Source of the DNA: Lachnospiraceae bacterium
GTDB lineage: Bacteria > Bacillota_A > Clostridia > Lachnospirales > Lachnospiraceae
DNA: 64,000 nucleotides
Assembly (NCBI GenBank): GCA_017416505.1
Contig: JAFQCI010000019.1
Coordinates: 13,179 to 77,178 of the forward strand
Direction of reading: 5' to 3'
In this document: in pieces, positions 26,201 to 36,857 of the stretch
How positions within the stretch are numbered: position 1 is the stretch's first letter
Layout of the letters: each line of letters begins with the position of its first letter
Program-made: the position numbers and the translations under genes
Notes under the pieces: generated by a model
What the model was told of the DNA's origin: nothing
Databases searched by the model: none
The model's input: only the letters and a program-made list of their open reading frames with translations

Positions 26201-29200
26201 AATAGAACCTACATCTTCAGAATAAGTCAAAGTTGGTCTAAGAAATACACAGTGCATTGCAGCATTGCTATAATCTCCAATATAATTACCTATTCTGCAA
26301 GCATACTCTCCAACATTGGACTCATTAATTTCATAATTTCTCCAATTGTCATATACAAAAGAGGAAGAATCTTTCCATTTAAACAGGCAAACTTCTTGTG
26401 TAGTATAATCTAGTTTTGTACCAGATGATGTAAAATATTCAATTGCATCTTCCATGGTTTTTATGTTTTTATCTGATAATACTCGATAATAACCAATACT
26501 ATTATTCTCCAAAACCATATTATCAAAATATTGTACATAATAATGAGCCGTATCACTGGAAATATATTTTAACTGACCATACATTCCACCACAAGATATA
26601 TTTTTATAATACTTACTCCCAATATTACCTGATGCAATAATTACATTATTTTTAATGGTATATGTTGCTACATAGGTTAAAGCTTTATGATAAATTCTTA
26701 CACCTGCAACACCACCACTAACTGTATAAGGGTTACTATCACTTACAGCAATAATCTTATTATTGATTATTTCAACCTGATCTGTTTCAAATAATTCCCT
26801 AATGCCGGACTTCGCGCTACCACTTCCTTCTGCTAATTTTCCATAAAGTCCTCCTGTTACTCTTCCAATCAACGTATTACCAGAAGTTTCAGAACCAACT
26901 CTTACATAGTCTTTGTATCGAAGATATGTCATCCCCTTTACATACCCACATAATCCACCGGTATACTCATATCCGATAATTGTATTTGAAGTACTACTAA
27001 CATCCTCGGTATCAGAAACTTCCTGCCCCCCTACCTGAACAGCCTCCAATGTCAGACGACTCTCATAGCTATTATTCAAATCAGAAGTAAATTCTCCAAC
27101 AACTCCACCGGCATCTCCGGATGTTGCTTTGGAAGTTATGGTATTTCCCGCAATATCCAAATGTTCAATATACTTTTTAACAATAAGAGTATTATCAGAA
27201 GCACCCGAATCATTATACGGCACATATTTTGATGGCTCTACCTTTCCTATGACACCACCGGCATTTCCCGATGTACCATCCGCGGATATTTCGTTATTTG
27301 TTATTAAAAGCGTCTCCCAACCTTCATCAGAAGTATTGGTTATAGTTACATTTTCCGTCGATAAATATCCAATGAACCCTCCGGCAGCTGCTTCCTGCTG
27401 TTTCGTTACAACAAGAGAATCTGAAACTTTAGCACCACTAATTTGCAACATATTGGTATAAAACGATTTTTCTTTTTTATTTTCATACTCACCATTAGAA
27501 CTGCTGATACCAATTAATCCTCCTACATGCGTAAGTGCATATTGGTCATCTGTTGTATCATCTGTACCCATGTTATTATATCCTATCTTAGAGTCTGTTA
27601 CCTGAACCCTTTTTATACTCATCTTTCTACAACTTAGATAACCAATTAAACCTCCAATACCACCGGTATTTCCTTGTATATTATATTTAGTACTATCCTT
27701 ACTATCTACATTACTACTTCTATTGTTAATTGTAAGTGAAGATACATAGACATTCTTCATGGTACAAGAAGCATCTTCAGTCCCGATTTCTGAATTACGC
27801 AAGTATCTTTTTTCATTATCACACGCTAAAGATTTTACCGGAAATACTTCTATCTGTCCAAATACACCTCCTGCTGAATATTTATCAACCTCATTACTGG
27901 CCTCAGTAAAAAGAATATTTACCTGGTTAATAACATTATTTTGAGAACTGTATTTAACATTTACAACTCCTGCACTGCGCCAATAATAATCCGGTCGGTA
28001 TCCAACTGTTCCTGCAAACCCACCCAAAAATCCACTGTTTTTAGCAAGAATATTAGCATTTTTTACAGAACAGTCCTTAAAATTAATTTCACCAAAATAA
28101 AAACATCTGGTTTTATCTGTATTATACGCATAGGTATTTAAATTTGCACCGATAGAGCCTACCAAACCACCTACCGCAAATGCATCTGTTCCACCTTGAA
28201 TATTTACTGCATTTTTTTCATCATATCCTTCAATGGAACATCCTATTATTTCAATAGAATTAGAACCTCCATGAGTTGCTTCGTCCCCATATTTAACACA
28301 ATCTGCCGAAGCACTTACTGTACCCTCGATATAATCTGTAGTATTTATCCTTCCAATCAAACCACCAACATTCATATAACCGCGAACACCACAGACCATT
28401 TCTCTTTGGAACTCTTCATCACTTAACGCATATAAGAGTAACCCCTGAAAACTTGTAAAAGACGCAGAATCACTTCGTTTAAATATAATGCTTTTAAATT
28501 CCCAAGCGCCTTGAACTTCTCCTGCCACAGCACCGGTAGCTGATCCACAGGCTGCCCCCTTTAATTTTTCTGTTTCATTTACCGATGATAAATTCTCCTG
28601 ATTTAATCGGTTTTGAAATACACTATCCACTAAAGTAAAATCTATAATCTCTAATTTACTGTCACTAGTCCCATTTGTATCCTTTCTAGTATCATAAATC
28701 AAAGAATTAAACATACCAGTAATGGAGATATTAGCATCCCAGTTCCGGTCCATATTGATTTTAACAGAATGGCCTTTTCCGTCAAAATTTGCACGAAAAT
28801 CAGAGTATTGCTTTGAATATAAAGCTCCGAATCCCCGAAAACTGTTTTCATATACAGATAAATCATAAAGGTAACTTGTACTTGCTCGTAATTTATAAGA
28901 AGTTGTATACTGGCTTACGTTATCATCTGCTTTGTTTAATACAGATATGTATTTTTTCGATCCATCATCCCCACCTGCAGATAATATCGTTGTCTTAAAA
29001 TTAGTATATCTCACTTCATCTGTATAGTCATGGCCTACCTTCTTAGAATCCGTTACGCACATATACTTATAGCATAGATACGGATATAAATATCCTAAAG
29101 TTTCTTCTACCCTGCCATCATCATAGGCTTTTGCAAACGTACAGTCAGCACTGTTACCACCTTTTGCCTCAGCAGTTCCAACATCCGCATAAGTTGCTTT

Positions 29201-32200
29201 TCTGCATTTCGCAGTATAATCATAGCCACTGTCATGAGCTGTTCTTAAGTCTGGAACACTGTAACTTTCATCAACATATACTGATAAACTATCACTATTT
29301 AAGGCTAATGCCAGAATTTCTAATTGTTCTGTATTGTATATGTTAAAATCAAATCCTGTTATAGTTCCGTCTGAAGATTGAGTCTCAACCGCAATCCTGT
29401 CAGAATATTTATTTCCAGAAGCCTCATCCAGACTACAGCCATTAATAATCTGAAATCCGTTTACTAGTGGTATCTGTTCTGTCCTGCCTGTAGTAACCGG
29501 CATATTATCGATAGTGATTATTTTTGTATCAGAATCAAACTCATTCAAATTATCATATAATACAAATCCATCTTCTACCTTTCCAACCAAAAGTCCGACT
29601 TTCATGTTATCATCAGAAATCAAAGTTTTAGTCGTATCTGAAGATGTATAATAGCTACTTACTCCATCATCGGTGTATAGACCAAATTCGCAGTAATTTA
29701 CCACATTATTACCTTTCACATTTCGTAAAATTAAAGAACCATTTTCAATGATACCAACATATCCACCTGCAGCAGATGCTGTACGTAATGTTGCTTTTAT
29801 TCCAACAGTAACATTATCGATGATATTATCACCACCTAGAATAACAGCCGCGACACCACCAACGGAACCTGTAACTGTTACCTTTGTGTTTTCAATATTG
29901 ATATCCTTCACTACCGCACCCTGCATATATTCGATCAGACCAAAGTGGGCATAATTGGTACTATCATTGCTTGGCAATGTTATGGTAGGAAAAGTTTCTG
30001 CACCATCTACAGTTATCTTCTTTCCCACAATAACGCCAGAAAATGGATACTTATATGAACCAAGTCCCGCAAAACGCTTTAACAACATGGTGTAATTTGC
30101 ATCTCCGGTATTTGCTAAGTCAATATTGTCTGTAATCATATAATATGCTGTACGCATATCGTCTACAGTCGGAAAATCGTCCGTTTCATAAGTAACCGGA
30201 GTATGATTATCTGACGAAGTACACTGATATCCATTTCCATCTCCTCCGATTGGCACTACCTTCCAGGCTGCTTCTTCGTTTTCACCTGGTTTTAAGAAAG
30301 AACGATATACCTCATGCTCTCCAGATAAGTAGCAGAATAATGTTAATAACTGCGCCGGATTTTTAATGATATACGGATCTTCATAAGTTCCACAACCTTC
30401 TGTAATGTTACCATTTTTCGGATTAACGAAAATACCCATATTTTCATATACATATGGTACATAAGTAGGTACCTTTGCTTCGTCAATAGCTTGTTTCAGT
30501 GGATTTGCATATCCATCCACAATCTCATTCAAATACTTATCGTTATAATGAATGCCTTCGGCAATTTCCTTACCATATGTGACATTATTATCATCTCCCA
30601 CATTATTTGGTCCTGAACCATCCACTGTATCAATATAGTCAAAAGTATAAATTCCATAAGACTTATTATCCTTGGAATCACTAGAATAATTGAAAGAATA
30701 CATAAAAGCTGCATATTTAAATATATTTGAGCTTATTTTTGAATCCAGTTGCATATCTTCAAATGAAATCTGAATATTTTTTGCAGAACTGCTTCCAACA
30801 CGAGTAATTAATGCTCCTGCCACAGGTTTATTTGTGCTATCAGCATATGTATCTGTTGTTTTAATCCCTTTTATCTCTACATTGGTAGCAATATCCGCAT
30901 AATTTTTCACTCCAACCGTCCCCAACATAAGTCCACATACCGAATATTCACCGGTTAAAGCATCATAATGACTCACCCTAAGACCATCAAATACAATATC
31001 TGATATATTAATTGTCCCAACCGCGTACCCGCCTATCAAAGAACCGGTTTTAGCACCATTATTTGCTATGGTGCCACTTATTGTTAATCCTGATATATTA
31101 GCTGAAGCAGAAGATGTATTAATACAATATAACAATGAGGAATGCATTAAATAATGCTGGGTACATTCTTCCTTGGACTGCACATTAGTATATTTTCTCT
31201 TAAGCTCATTATTTCGATAGATTTTACTTTCTTCACTACTATAGAGTCCATATTCTAAATCAGAAATTTCTTCCCCATATAATTTTATTCTAGCATTCTC
31301 TCCCTTTATAATAACAGCTCCACTTATGCAAGTCGGATATAAACTGTATCCCGCCATATCGAAAGTTCCAGTTATATCAACATACATGATTTTACTACGA
31401 TAATCACTAACATTATTGAAGTATGGAACAAAAAAGCGAGTCAGCTTTTCATCAGCATAACTACCAACATGCCATGTCATTAACTGTTTTGGAGTTGTAA
31501 TTGTTACACTATTTTTAACAGTGTCAAAATTCCAATCAGCGCCTTGAAATAAATTATAATAATATCTGGTATACTTATTCGAGGTAGTACACACCTTATT
31601 GGTATAACTTTCATAAGTAGCAGTATCAAAACCATTAAAACTACTGTTAATAATATTTAAAATACCACCATTTTTATATTCTTCTTCGATTTCCTGTTCG
31701 AAAAATTTAGAATTATAAATTGTGTTAAAATTTCTCTTTACATTAATTCCTACGATTTCATCAAAATACTGAGAATAACCTGTTATTTTAACGGGAGCAT
31801 CTGTATCATCCGTAACAGTAGCAATAGTATACTTACTTTGATCTAAAGTTACATAAGCAAATTCTCCATTACCAAATAATAAACCTGAATACGATCTACC
31901 TACACCATAATCACAATCAACACAATTCATGGATAATGATTTTAAGTCAATTGTACGGACATCAAACTTACCTGCAATAAAAGTAATTAATCCTCCAACA
32001 CTGCCCAGGCTGTTAATTTCACAATCTTCTACCGTAATATTTTCCATGGTCGCTTCCACATTACACCATGCATATCCTAAAAGTCCCCCAGACATATTTA
32101 CATATTCATTCTTCGCCTTTGTTAGGTCAATTAAGGCACTTTTTATAGTAATATTTGATAAATTAATGTTGGCATAGGTTTTATCCTCTATGGATGATGG

Positions 32201-35200
32201 GTAACTATTAGTACTATTTTTAATCCTATCTACATTATTATACGAATTACCAATAAATGAAATGAGTCCGGCTGTTCTTACATGGGCTTTATTAATAGAA
32301 GAAGTCATCCCTATCATATAATTGGTTGCATCTGCAGTAATTTCTGTACCTACTGTAGAATTTGAAACATTAATACTTCCATAATTACCTGCCGAATCTA
32401 ACGAAGTTTCAACTCTTCCAATCATGCCACCCACAAAACTACTAGAACGAATACAGGTTATCACAGGACTAAAATTACATTCATCAACCGTCAACGTTCC
32501 CTCGTTAAGTTGATATTCACCTATCAAACCACCATGAGAATACATTCTATCACTAATATACGCACCATTCACATATTCTGCTGTTATATTTTCATACATA
32601 TCCCCTTTTATTGAGGTATTAATCGTAATTCCTCTAAAATTACAGCTTCCCTCTGCTCTTGCCGCAATGGAGCCGGAACCACCTTTTGAATTACTTGTAC
32701 TAGTATCATATACCCCTCTGTGGTACCACATTTTTCCATCAAAGGTTAAGTTTTTAAATACTGAACCATCTGCTAATGCCGGGTACAAACCACCATCCGT
32801 ATGCCTACTAACAGAATTTAAAATTATTACAGGATTTGCATCCGACTTCTCCCCTTCCATACTTCCAGAAAAACTGAAAGAAGAATCGTTTCGTAAAAAA
32901 CTATGGATATTGGCATCACCTAAATTAAGATCTGTAGTAACAACATAATGAGCAGATAAAATAGCTTTAATATTACTATCATCCGTCTGAAAACAATTTT
33001 TTGCAAACACCAACTCTCCTGTATCTTCATCATATGTCTGCCCTGCAATAGCTAAAATCAATGCATCTGCCAAGGATGAAATCTTATATTTACCATCACT
33101 ATATGTTAGTGAGCCAGTAACTTCGTTTCCATATGTGCAAGCATCATATTCAATGACTTTACTACCATTTTCTCTTTTTACATTCTGCAACACACTTCCA
33201 GCATTTCCAATATCATCAATACAATAACGATGTAACGCTCCATTATCCGCATCAAACTCAACCCCGTCCATATTGGAAACTAATTTACCGTTCTCGTCAT
33301 ATTTTATACTTCTTGATATTTTAGCGTCACATTCAAAATAAATAAGGCTATTTTCCGCATAACCTGCGATAAACCCACGATAACCTCCATAGATTTCCTC
33401 GGGTGCCAGAAGAACACAATCTTTTTTACTCCAGTCTCCATCATATCCACTATACGAATGTTGAAATGGTACTTTAGATATATCTATCGTATCTGCAAGA
33501 CAGATTAATGCCCCTTTCTTAACATATCCAAATAAACCACCATGATATTTTTTTGCCTTATGGATATAATTATTTTCTACTATTATATTAGAAATCTTTA
33601 TTTTGGTAGGAATATTTTCTCCCCTGTCAGAACCTACCAATCCTGCAATATTACCTACATAATAACCACCTAAACTATTACTATATACGCCATTATTCTT
33701 GGTATTGCATACAAAATTAAATGTAACATCTGATATCGTTATATCAAGTCCGCTCAATGAACCTGCCACAGCTCCTGTTACACTTTCATTGCTCGTATTT
33801 GAAACCAGATTAACACTTGTTTTTGAAACCGCGTATACTAAAGAAACATTATAAGATTCGTTATCAAATTTAACATGTTGTATCGTCATGCCATTTCCAT
33901 TGCATGCCCCTATGATTCCACCGCCTGTATTGTATGTGTCAAATCCTGAATGAGAATACACCATAACTTTTTGTGTTAAATCACCATATTCATTATCAGG
34001 ACGCTCATCATTTTCTGTTGTAATATAAGAAATTTTTAGATATGATTCTGTATCTCCCGCCTCTGTATAATATCTTCCAACTACACCACCTGCAGCAGTG
34101 TAGGCAGTATACCGAGATGCATCCTCAGAATAATATGCTTTTACATCAGCATTTAATTTTAAATGAGCCAATTCCACCTTAGATGATTGGACCAATCCAA
34201 TAAATCCACCACAAATATACTTTGCAGAAATATATGGCTCGTAAGCACCTTCTGTAATTTTTACAGAATTTTTTTGAATATAAGACACATTTACTTCACT
34301 GTTATATACGACACCTACCAAACCACCAGAAATTCCTTCACCACCTACATCATTTCCAATTACCAGATATTCTGGAGTAGTACTTTCGTCAATACCAGCT
34401 GTACTTACTAACTTAGAATCATCTGACATTTTACCAATTAAACCACCGGCACATACAGTAAGAGTTAATGGTTCTGTGCCATTATTAGAAGCTGGATCAT
34501 CCGCAACCACTTTAGTTGCTACAGAAGGCATTGACTCCAGATTCATGATAATAGACCCAGATACTTCACCAAACAAACCACCTGCGACAGAACCTTTAAA
34601 TTCTGTCACACCAGAAAGATCAATATCTATATTCTCTGATAAAGTTATTGTTGATGTTATAATCGTATCTGCTTTTGTTACTTTTCCAAACAAGCCACCC
34701 ACAGTTCCAGTACTCTGAATACTTCCTGTAATTTTTATAGTATAAAACCTATCTGCTAAATTTACATTTTCATCCTCTATAATATAATTCTTTGCAAGAC
34801 CTCCTTCATTAGACGTAGAACCGGCAATGGCATTTACTATTGTAAATGAGTTTCCAGAATTTTTATGGTTTTTATTTCCAATTACAGCCTTTGATGACAG
34901 AGAGTAAAATAATGTTCCTGTCGTCTGAATCGTCATAGGATATGCATAGGGTACTAATGTTCCTGCAAAAGGATACTCATCTGATCCGATTCCCGTACCA
35001 ATCTGTTCAGAAGTTAAACTCCACGTTTCAGCACTAGAGGAATTCTCCGGCCAATAAAGATAAAACACTTTTCCTGACAAAGAACTTGACTGGCTAAATT
35101 TTTGTAATTTCACCCAATCTGCTGTCGTACGTATTGCATAGTTCGTATCAGTTAAATCATCTACTTCTTCTACTGAAGACAATGAACTGTAGTTCTCCTC

Positions 35201-35452
35201 CTCTGCTCCCGCACTGATAGCATATGTAGTATCTTCTAATGTAAGAACATTCTCATTTGCTTCCGTAGAGATTTCTTCCGTATTTTCTTCCTGGGTTAAC
35301 GACAGTATCGTACCGTCCTCTCCTTCATTTTGGGCTACTGCTCTTTGAAAAATATCTGCGAGTTTCGGCGAAAAACTTAGAATTCCAAATGTTCCCATTA
35401 GTATGGCAAAAAATATAATTCCTATGGTTATTTTCTTCCGGTGTTTATTCAT
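23279..35452 (-). CDS. Giant secreted repeat protein, probable surface adhesin or fibre (4057 aa)
   Basis: One open frame of over 12 kb. An N-terminal basic stretch and hydrophobic helix (about 9-30) resemble a signal sequence or anchor; RAVAQNEG may hold a cleavage site. From about residue 250 to 2900 there are more than twenty short repeats of the form GG-[LIVFM]-[IVF]-G followed by a basic or polar residue, spaced by 40-120 Ser/Thr/Asn-rich residues, which suggests a right-handed beta-helix built of GLUG-like repeats. The last ~800 residues look like beta-sandwich domains. There is no LPxTG and no C-terminal membrane helix, so it is not sortase-anchored. It is the last gene of the SipW-containing locus, and probably a substrate or partner of the secreted proteins upstream. 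Confidence 0.8.
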   Translation of the reverse strand: MNKHRKKITIGIIFFAILMGTFGILSFSPKLADIFQRAVAQNEGEDGTILSLTQEENTEEISTEANENVLTLEDTTYAISAGAEEENYSSLSSVEEVDDLTDTNYAIRTTADWVKLQKFSQSSSLSGKVFYLYWPENSSSAETWSLTSEQIGTGIGSDEYPFAGTLVPYAYPMTIQTTGTLFYSLSSKAVIGNKNHKNSGNSFTIVNAIAGSTSNEGGLAKNYIIEDENVNLADRFYTIKITGSIQSTGTVGGLFGKVTKADTIITSTITLSENIDIDLSGVTEFKGSVAGGLFGEVSGSIIMNLESMPSVATKVVADDPASNNGTEPLTLTVCAGGLIGKMSDDSKLVSTAGIDESTTPEYLVIGNDVGGEGISGGLVGVVYNSEVNVSYIQKNSVKITEGAYEPYISAKYICGGFIGLVQSSKVELAHLKLNADVKAYYSEDASRYTAYTAAGGVVGRYYTEAGDTESYLKISYITTENDERPDNEYGDLTQKVMVYSHSGFDTYNTGGGIIGACNGNGMTIQHVKFDNESYNVSLVYAVSKTSVNLVSNTSNESVTGAVAGSLSGLDITISDVTFNFVCNTKNNGVYSNSLGGYYVGNIAGLVGSDRGENIPTKIKISNIIVENNYIHKAKKYHGGLFGYVKKGALICLADTIDISKVPFQHSYSGYDGDWSKKDCVLLAPEEIYGGYRGFIAGYAENSLIYFECDAKISRSIKYDENGKLVSNMDGVEFDADNGALHRYCIDDIGNAGSVLQNVKRENGSKVIEYDACTYGNEVTGSLTYSDGKYKISSLADALILAIAGQTYDEDTGELVFAKNCFQTDDSNIKAILSAHYVVTTDLNLGDANIHSFLRNDSSFSFSGSMEGEKSDANPVIILNSVSRHTDGGLYPALADGSVFKNLTFDGKMWYHRGVYDTSTSNSKGGSGSIAARAEGSCNFRGITINTSIKGDMYENITAEYVNGAYISDRMYSHGGLIGEYQLNEGTLTVDECNFSPVITCIRSSSFVGGMIGRVETSLDSAGNYGSINVSNSTVGTEITADATNYMIGMTSSINKAHVRTAGLISFIGNSYNNVDRIKNSTNSYPSSIEDKTYANINLSNITIKSALIDLTKAKNEYVNMSGGLLGYAWCNVEATMENITVEDCEINSLGSVGGLITFIAGKFDVRTIDLKSLSMNCVDCDYGVGRSYSGLLFGNGEFAYVTLDQSKYTIATVTDDTDAPVKITGYSQYFDEIVGINVKRNFNTIYNSKFFEQEIEEEYKNGGILNIINSSFNGFDTATYESYTNKVCTTSNKYTRYYYNLFQGADWNFDTVKNSVTITTPKQLMTWHVGSYADEKLTRFFVPYFNNVSDYRSKIMYVDITGTFDMAGYSLYPTCISGAVIIKGENARIKLYGEEISDLEYGLYSSEESKIYRNNELKRKYTNVQSKEECTQHYLMHSSLLYCINTSSASANISGLTISGTIANNGAKTGSLIGGYAVGTINISDIVFDGLRVSHYDALTGEYSVCGLMLGTVGVKNYADIATNVEIKGIKTTDTYADSTNKPVAGALITRVGSSSAKNIQISFEDMQLDSKISSNIFKYAAFMYSFNYSSDSKDNKSYGIYTFDYIDTVDGSGPNNVGDDNNVTYGKEIAEGIHYNDKYLNEIVDGYANPLKQAIDEAKVPTYVPYVYENMGIFVNPKNGNITEGCGTYEDPYIIKNPAQLLTLFCYLSGEHEVYRSFLKPGENEEAAWKVVPIGGDGNGYQCTSSDNHTPVTYETDDFPTVDDMRTAYYMITDNIDLANTGDANYTMLLKRFAGLGSYKYPFSGVIVGKKITVDGAETFPTITLPSNDSTNYAHFGLIEYMQGAVVKDINIENTKVTVTGSVGGVAAVILGGDNIIDNVTVGIKATLRTASAAGGYVGIIENGSLILRNVKGNNVVNYCEFGLYTDDGVSSYYTSSDTTKTLISDDNMKVGLLVGKVEDGFVLYDNLNEFDSDTKIITIDNMPVTTGRTEQIPLVNGFQIINGCSLDEASGNKYSDRIAVETQSSDGTITGFDFNIYNTEQLEILALALNSDSLSVYVDESYSVPDLRTAHDSGYDYTAKCRKATYADVGTAEAKGGNSADCTFAKAYDDGRVEETLGYLYPYLCYKYMCVTDSKKVGHDYTDEVRYTNFKTTILSAGGDDGSKKYISVLNKADDNVSQYTTSYKLRASTSYLYDLSVYENSFRGFGALYSKQYSDFRANFDGKGHSVKINMDRNWDANISITGMFNSLIYDTRKDTNGTSDSKLEIIDFTLVDSVFQNRLNQENLSSVNETEKLKGAACGSATGAVAGEVQGAWEFKSIIFKRSDSASFTSFQGLLLYALSDEEFQREMVCGVRGYMNVGGLIGRINTTDYIEGTVSASADCVKYGDEATHGGSNSIEIIGCSIEGYDEKNAVNIQGGTDAFAVGGLVGSIGANLNTYAYNTDKTRCFYFGEINFKDCSVKNANILAKNSGFLGGFAGTVGYRPDYYWRSAGVVNVKYSSQNNVINQVNILFTEASNEVDKYSAGGVFGQIEVFPVKSLACDNEKRYLRNSEIGTEDASCTMKNVYVSSLTINNRSSNVDSKDSTKYNIQGNTGGIGGLIGYLSCRKMSIKRVQVTDSKIGYNNMGTDDTTDDQYALTHVGGLIGISSSNGEYENKKEKSFYTNMLQISGAKVSDSLVVTKQQEAAAGGFIGYLSTENVTITNTSDEGWETLLITNNEISADGTSGNAGGVIGKVEPSKYVPYNDSGASDNTLIVKKYIEHLDIAGNTITSKATSGDAGGVVGEFTSDLNNSYESRLTLEAVQVGGQEVSDTEDVSSTSNTIIGYEYTGGLCGYVKGMTYLRYKDYVRVGSETSGNTLIGRVTGGLYGKLAEGSGSAKSGIRELFETDQVEIINNKIIAVSDSNPYTVSGGVAGVRIYHKALTYVATYTIKNNVIIASGNIGSKYYKNISCGGMYGQLKYISSDTAHYYVQYFDNMVLENNSIGYYRVLSDKNIKTMEDAIEYFTSSGTKLDYTTQEVCLFKWKDSSSFVYDNWRNYEINESNVGEYACRIGNYIGDYSNAAMHCVFLRPTLTYSEDVGSIPAVDVASTSYNVTVTSSDYGYSYPYDYKYKCHFIYLDDYKSSDAIVDITDSEEKPVLDESVLMQHGENETTDEDGNETTVPVYETDYFFGNIANIVSEYSEVKNTTLSEEASSDEKATSTYKFLTSKRLDITMGGTNDKNLICASPDSVDYFSKTYTASGTYNGVPVIEMDGQAAQYIGDYVAAILTNGGGVYPEYSSSTFNSLLDISCVNAYIDPDGKIYAIGDDGKVAGIEGTTHAESSITTVDTNKLSAEGRPFDQIIETTDGKYYTITLLRYTYSAYDYLGKEKKETIYIPVFVTKKVTMNSYLSILSGEEYSLTEACTNGRKDDVVISHDSVYTIYSEFVYDAVRTEESFSDLKVEKSLKFEALGADKQYQDFYVQAGTKYTLVDVQTGKEYYYTVSESAVSEIPFSQFTDSEGNPYKQRNIGEDGITITEEEYMSIGYYGGVAGTDKFSGTSGLERFFIVVEPSGTDINVSYRISITTNAVDGNEANKEESIRKIESDGINITQIPGPLISFEGVKENNGDLEGTDGITWISGSIGKDKTLEVDGRIRVSMVPPNTTDTSRNGSPYWIYKAANKTIDSANAGKYLEIGVTLIDNGTNQEVQWPEGTNVIINGGTPTPLQGNSVIYTYKDNGQKFSFDTLSHNIANGEWYYYDISEGEEPNYQWITKSDGNNCYYYRQYDTNGNLVDTLTNITILDESDISVSNQCHLEFDFSVADIKDYVGKNYTVKINLYRSSDPDFPLEEAGTTVSDGSIREYYETILAEGNVDLAAAITPENLLDLGINLYGDTKKTYEIPFTNKIDFTDMISTKGADADIATCAARNYMVVYRIYKKTPKSGDSGYEYVLVDLYNDSPFTLYDISSGETPIPVSQLNQTNEDGTTTAKYAFVTIENFETDEIKAGVDSTPYVVTWQMKLTVDASKIEDADLANYKVEATYLPYDKTADQPTSDSESTLKDYFIFTIAKLKTDF

Positions 35453-35591
35453 ACTTCATTCCTCCGAACATCAAATGTCATACAATCAATGTAATCCTAT
35501 TTTAATCTTAACTTCTTATATCAACATAAATAAAACTGCTTCACCATTGTTTTTATCTAATATCTATAGTTACTCTTTTCCTACTCATAAT

Positions 35592-36671
35592 TTATTCTTC
35601 CGACACAATGGTTACCTGTACTAAGTTTCGAAATGTATCCGCACTATTAATACTTCCGGCATCACTCAAATTCTCAATAAATGCTTCATTTTTATAAAAC
35701 GTCATATTTACATTAGTGTAAGGCAATACTTCGATATTAGTAGTTTTCCAAGTAATACCGTCATCGTCTTCCGTTGTTTTAATATTATTTTCATCAAAAT
35801 ATTCACTATACTGGTCAAGACTTAAATATTCGCTACGCCATTTTAACTGAACCTCTCTTTTTGCCACAGTACTGCTATCTTGTACAATATCTCCTTTAGT
35901 TTTAAAGTTATAAATATATGCAGCCGAATTATTTACCGCACTCATCCAGTCGGCATCATCTTCACCAAATTCTTTTTCTACTAAAAAACCTGCCGAATCA
36001 ATTTCCAATTGCATTTCATTTGGATGTCCTTCGAAAATACCAATCAAACGATATTGCTGACTCACACTATTTACGAGGTAATCCGGCGCCGTTGGATAAG
36101 CCAAAACTAAGACTCTGGCTGGTTCATAGGCATCCGCTGTTTCAGTTAAATTTATTTTTATCCGATAGGTATCTGCTACAAGAGAACCACCAGATAATGT
36201 TCCGTTACTCGTATATTCTGAACCCTTTTTTTCTAATAAATACTCCCCATTACTATCTTTATCAATAATGGAATAAGAAGCCCCAATCGGCTCATCTAAC
36301 AGTTTAAATTCAATCTGATAAGAAACATCCAATCCACTGTCATTATACAAAATATTACTATCATAATTCTGAATTTTTAGTGGTAATTCTACCGCTCCAT
36401 TCGACCATGCCGCAGTATTAGTCGTAATCGCAAGTCCATTAATTTCATCTTCTGTTATCCCAGCAATTCCATTTTGTGTTGCACCCGTCTTCTTATTTAA
36501 TTTATCACTATTAAAATAAAGTCCCGATGCCACTGCAACTCCCTTATTATTTTTAGCCGCGTAGTATTTTGCCATTATTTCAATAGATTGCCAGATAAAG
36601 AGAGCCACAAAAACAAACAAAACTGTTAAAATAAACTTATTGCGTTTTTTTCTTATTCGAATTCGTTTCAC
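35592..36671 (-). CDS. SipW-locus secreted protein, 359 aa
   Basis: A run of Arg/Lys (1-11) and a hydrophobic helix (about 13-34) are followed by MAKYYAAKNNKGVAVASGLYF, which looks like a processing region and first strand of a secreted beta-rich protein. The rest is polar and Ser/Asp-rich without cysteine clusters or a C-terminal anchor. No domain is recognised by name. It directly precedes the giant gene (139 bases) and follows other proteins with similar N-termini, so it is likely part of the same surface structure. Confidence 0.6.
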   Translation of the reverse strand: MKRIRIRKKRNKFILTVLFVFVALFIWQSIEIMAKYYAAKNNKGVAVASGLYFNSDKLNKKTGATQNGIAGITEDEINGLAITTNTAAWSNGAVELPLKIQNYDSNILYNDSGLDVSYQIEFKLLDEPIGASYSIIDKDSNGEYLLEKKGSEYTSNGTLSGGSLVADTYRIKINLTETADAYEPARVLVLAYPTAPDYLVNSVSQQYRLIGIFEGHPNEMQLEIDSAGFLVEKEFGEDDADWMSAVNNSAAYIYNFKTKGDIVQDSSTVAKREVQLKWRSEYLSLDQYSEYFDENNIKTTEDDDGITWKTTNIEVLPYTNVNMTFYKNEAFIENLSDAGSINSADTFRNLVQVTIVSEE

Positions 36672-36857
36672 TCTTCATCACCACCAAATACCTATATTTT
36701 AAAATTAAAAATTTCTGTTATTTTCTGCTTAAATGTTCTAAATTCAATGATATCATTCTTATTTATATATCGGATATAATTTAATTTTTATTTATCCATA
36801 TACTTTGGCTCTTTATTTATTTGATTACTGTCCATTGTTATACTTATGTTCCTTATA

